Below, in pieces: positions 5,382 through 5,942 of a stretch of 5,942 bases of DNA. The stretch comes from Pseudomonadota bacterium (GTDB lineage Bacteria; Pseudomonadota; Gammaproteobacteria; Burkholderiales; Sulfuricellaceae): assembly GCA_021783895.1 (NCBI GenBank), contig JAJXTJ010000091.1, forward strand, positions 1-5,942, in the 5' to 3' direction. Position numbers and translations under genes: made by a program. Every line of letters starts with the position of its first letter. Within the stretch, counting starts at the first letter, position 1. The notes below the pieces were generated by a model that was not told where the DNA came from, searched no databases, and was given only the letters and a program-made list of their open reading frames with translations.

Positions 5382-5572
5382 AGCTCATCAGCTATGAAGC
5401 TGTGCAACGAATGCTCGGTGGAGAGGAAGGACCGAGTCGGCGGACGATCGAGCGCATGGTCGACCGTGGCGAGTTCGTCCAGCCGGTTCAGGTCGCGCCA
5501 CGGCGGTTGATGTTCGTGGAGCATGAGGTCAATGCCTGGATCAAGCAGCGGCAGCGCAAGGGTACGGCATGA
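5378..5572 (+). CDS. Second AlpA-like / excisionase-type small HTH protein, 64 aa
   Basis: The sequence MKLISYEAVQRMLGGEEGPSRRTIERMVDRGEFVQPVQVAPRRLMF, then EHEVNAWIKQRQ, has the layout of an AlpA/MerR-like winged helix: a helix ending in a GPSRRTIERMV recognition segment, a GEF-x-P-x-V wing, and a basic C-terminal helix with V-x-x-W. It is shorter than the first AlpA-like protein and only distantly similar. AAGGAG (5364-5369) lies eight bases upstream of ATG 5378, and the start overlaps the primase stop (ATGA). It may be the recombination directionality factor, an autoregulator, or a helper of replication initiation next to the ATPase. The fold assignment is fairly secure; the role is inferred from context. 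Confidence 0.8.
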   Translation: MKLISYEAVQRMLGGEEGPSRRTIERMVDRGEFVQPVQVAPRRLMFVEHEVNAWIKQRQRKGTA

Positions 5573-5593
5573 CGGTCGACGCTCTCGCACACT

Positions 5594-5607
5594 CGCCACC
5601 GATGGCG
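5594..5607. other. Small hairpin in the alpA2-ATPase gap
   Basis: CGCCA (5594-5598) and TGGCG (5603-5607) form a 5-bp stem with a 4-base loop. It precedes the larger hairpin at 5624-5644 and may be part of one structured leader. No T run follows. Confidence 0.3.
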
Positions 5608-5614
5608 GTCGCCC

Positions 5615-5644
5615 AAAAAGAAACGCCCCACGAAGGGCGGGGCG
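5615..5644 (-). terminator. GC-rich hairpin with terminator polarity on the minus strand
   Basis: CGCCCC (5624-5629) and GGGGCG (5639-5644) form a perfect 6-bp stem with a 9-base loop. The adjacent plus-strand AAAAAGAAA (5615-5623) reads as TTTCTTTTT after the stem on the minus strand, which fits an intrinsic terminator for leftward transcription. On the plus strand no T run follows, so the operon would not be stopped. It could instead act as a leader structure ahead of the ATPase gene. Confidence 0.45.
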
Positions 5645-5700
5645 CACAAGGTGAAACACTCAATGAGCATGGTAGCACACAGAAAAATCAAGGACGCATG

Positions 5701-5942
5701 ATGGCTGATCCGTTCGGTGAAAAGCCGGCCGCCGTCTATCCGACAGCTAGTTTTGCGCCGATCAGCTTCGACGAGATGACGAAAGCCAGGCTCGCGCCGC
5801 GAGTCATCGTCCCTGACTTGCTGTATGCCGATGTGCGCATCCGAAACGCGGCAGGTGGCACCGGAAAGACGACAGTGGCGCTGTATGAGGCGATCACCAT
5901 CGCGCTGGCTCGGCCGCTATGGGGCCGCGAGACCGGCGATAC
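5701..5942 (+). CDS. RepA-like AAA (AAA_25-type) ATPase/helicase, N-terminal part; continues past the window
   Basis: The frame is open to the last base, giving 80 visible residues. A Walker A motif, AAGGTGKTT (50-58, K56 and T57), follows the segment VPDLLYADVRIRN and precedes ALYEAITIALARPLWG, the arrangement of RepA-like hexameric helicases of RecA fold found on plasmids and islands. Walker B and later motifs lie outside the window. I prefer ATG 5701, with AAGGA (5690-5694) six bases upstream. ATG 5698 is adjacent but too close to that site. The same frame is open back to ATG 5569, which overlaps the previous stop (ATGA) and has AAGGG six bases ahead. That would add 44 low-complexity residues read through two hairpins, so it is less likely though not excluded. 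A replication role with the upstream primase is inferred. Confidence 0.8.
   Translation, partial: MADPFGEKPAAVYPTASFAPISFDEMTKARLAPRVIVPDLLYADVRIRNAAGGTGKTTVALYEAITIALARPLWGRETGD

Noticed and set aside
5129..5659. 176-aa minus-strand frame over the primase end and second AlpA-like gene
   Set aside because: It is antisense to two genes with overlapping starts and ribosome-binding sites. The only minus-strand signal kept is the terminator-like hairpin.
1..5942. tRNA genes, CRISPR arrays, insertion sequences or a second att site
   Set aside because: No tRNA-like segment, regularly spaced repeat array, transposase frame or second copy of the guaA 3' end was found by reading both strands.

Overview
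The window reads as the left end of an integrative element (genomic island or phage-satellite-like element) inserted at the 3' end of the host guaA gene in a GC-rich proteobacterium. The first 129 bases are the last 42 codons and stop of GMP synthase. Its ending, [10 protein letters not shown], and the overall codon use suggest a gamma- or betaproteobacterium; I cannot name a genus. The 3' end of guaA is an established insertion hotspot for islands carrying tyrosine integrases, and such an integrase follows directly. No second copy of the guaA 3' end is present, so the element continues past base 5942.

Layout. Bases 1-129 are the guaA end. Bases 130-344 are a repeat-rich, comparatively AT-rich leader with a candidate promoter, direct repeats and a palindrome. 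Bases 345-1622 are a P4-type tyrosine integrase. Bases 1718-2519 hold a three-gene cargo unit: an unrecognised 110-aa protein, a very basic 46-aa protein starting at an ATGA overlap, and a 106-aa predicted lipoprotein. A strong intrinsic terminator (2539-2563) closes this unit.

Bases 2564-2663 are a control region with an 8-G run, a 17-bp dyad and a 12-bp perfect inverted repeat that places the alpA ribosome-binding site in a loop and its start codon in a stem. From 2664 a tightly packed plus-strand operon runs to the window end: AlpA-like regulator, SF2 DEAH-box helicase with a zinc ribbon, zinc-ribbon/Toprim primase, a second AlpA-like small HTH protein, and the start of a RepA-like AAA ATPase. 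Most junctions overlap (TGATG, a 20-base overlap, ATGA).

How the parts fit. The integrase would handle insertion and excision at guaA. The AlpA-like proteins probably act as regulators or excisionases. The helicase, primase and ATPase look like a self-encoded replication module, which suggests that the excised element can replicate. The cargo unit has no assignable function.

The most unusual signals are two. A TTTACCG motif, mostly extended to TTTACCGTY, is concentrated in the int leader and gene and nearly absent elsewhere. The second is the start-codon-sequestering inverted repeat of alpA.
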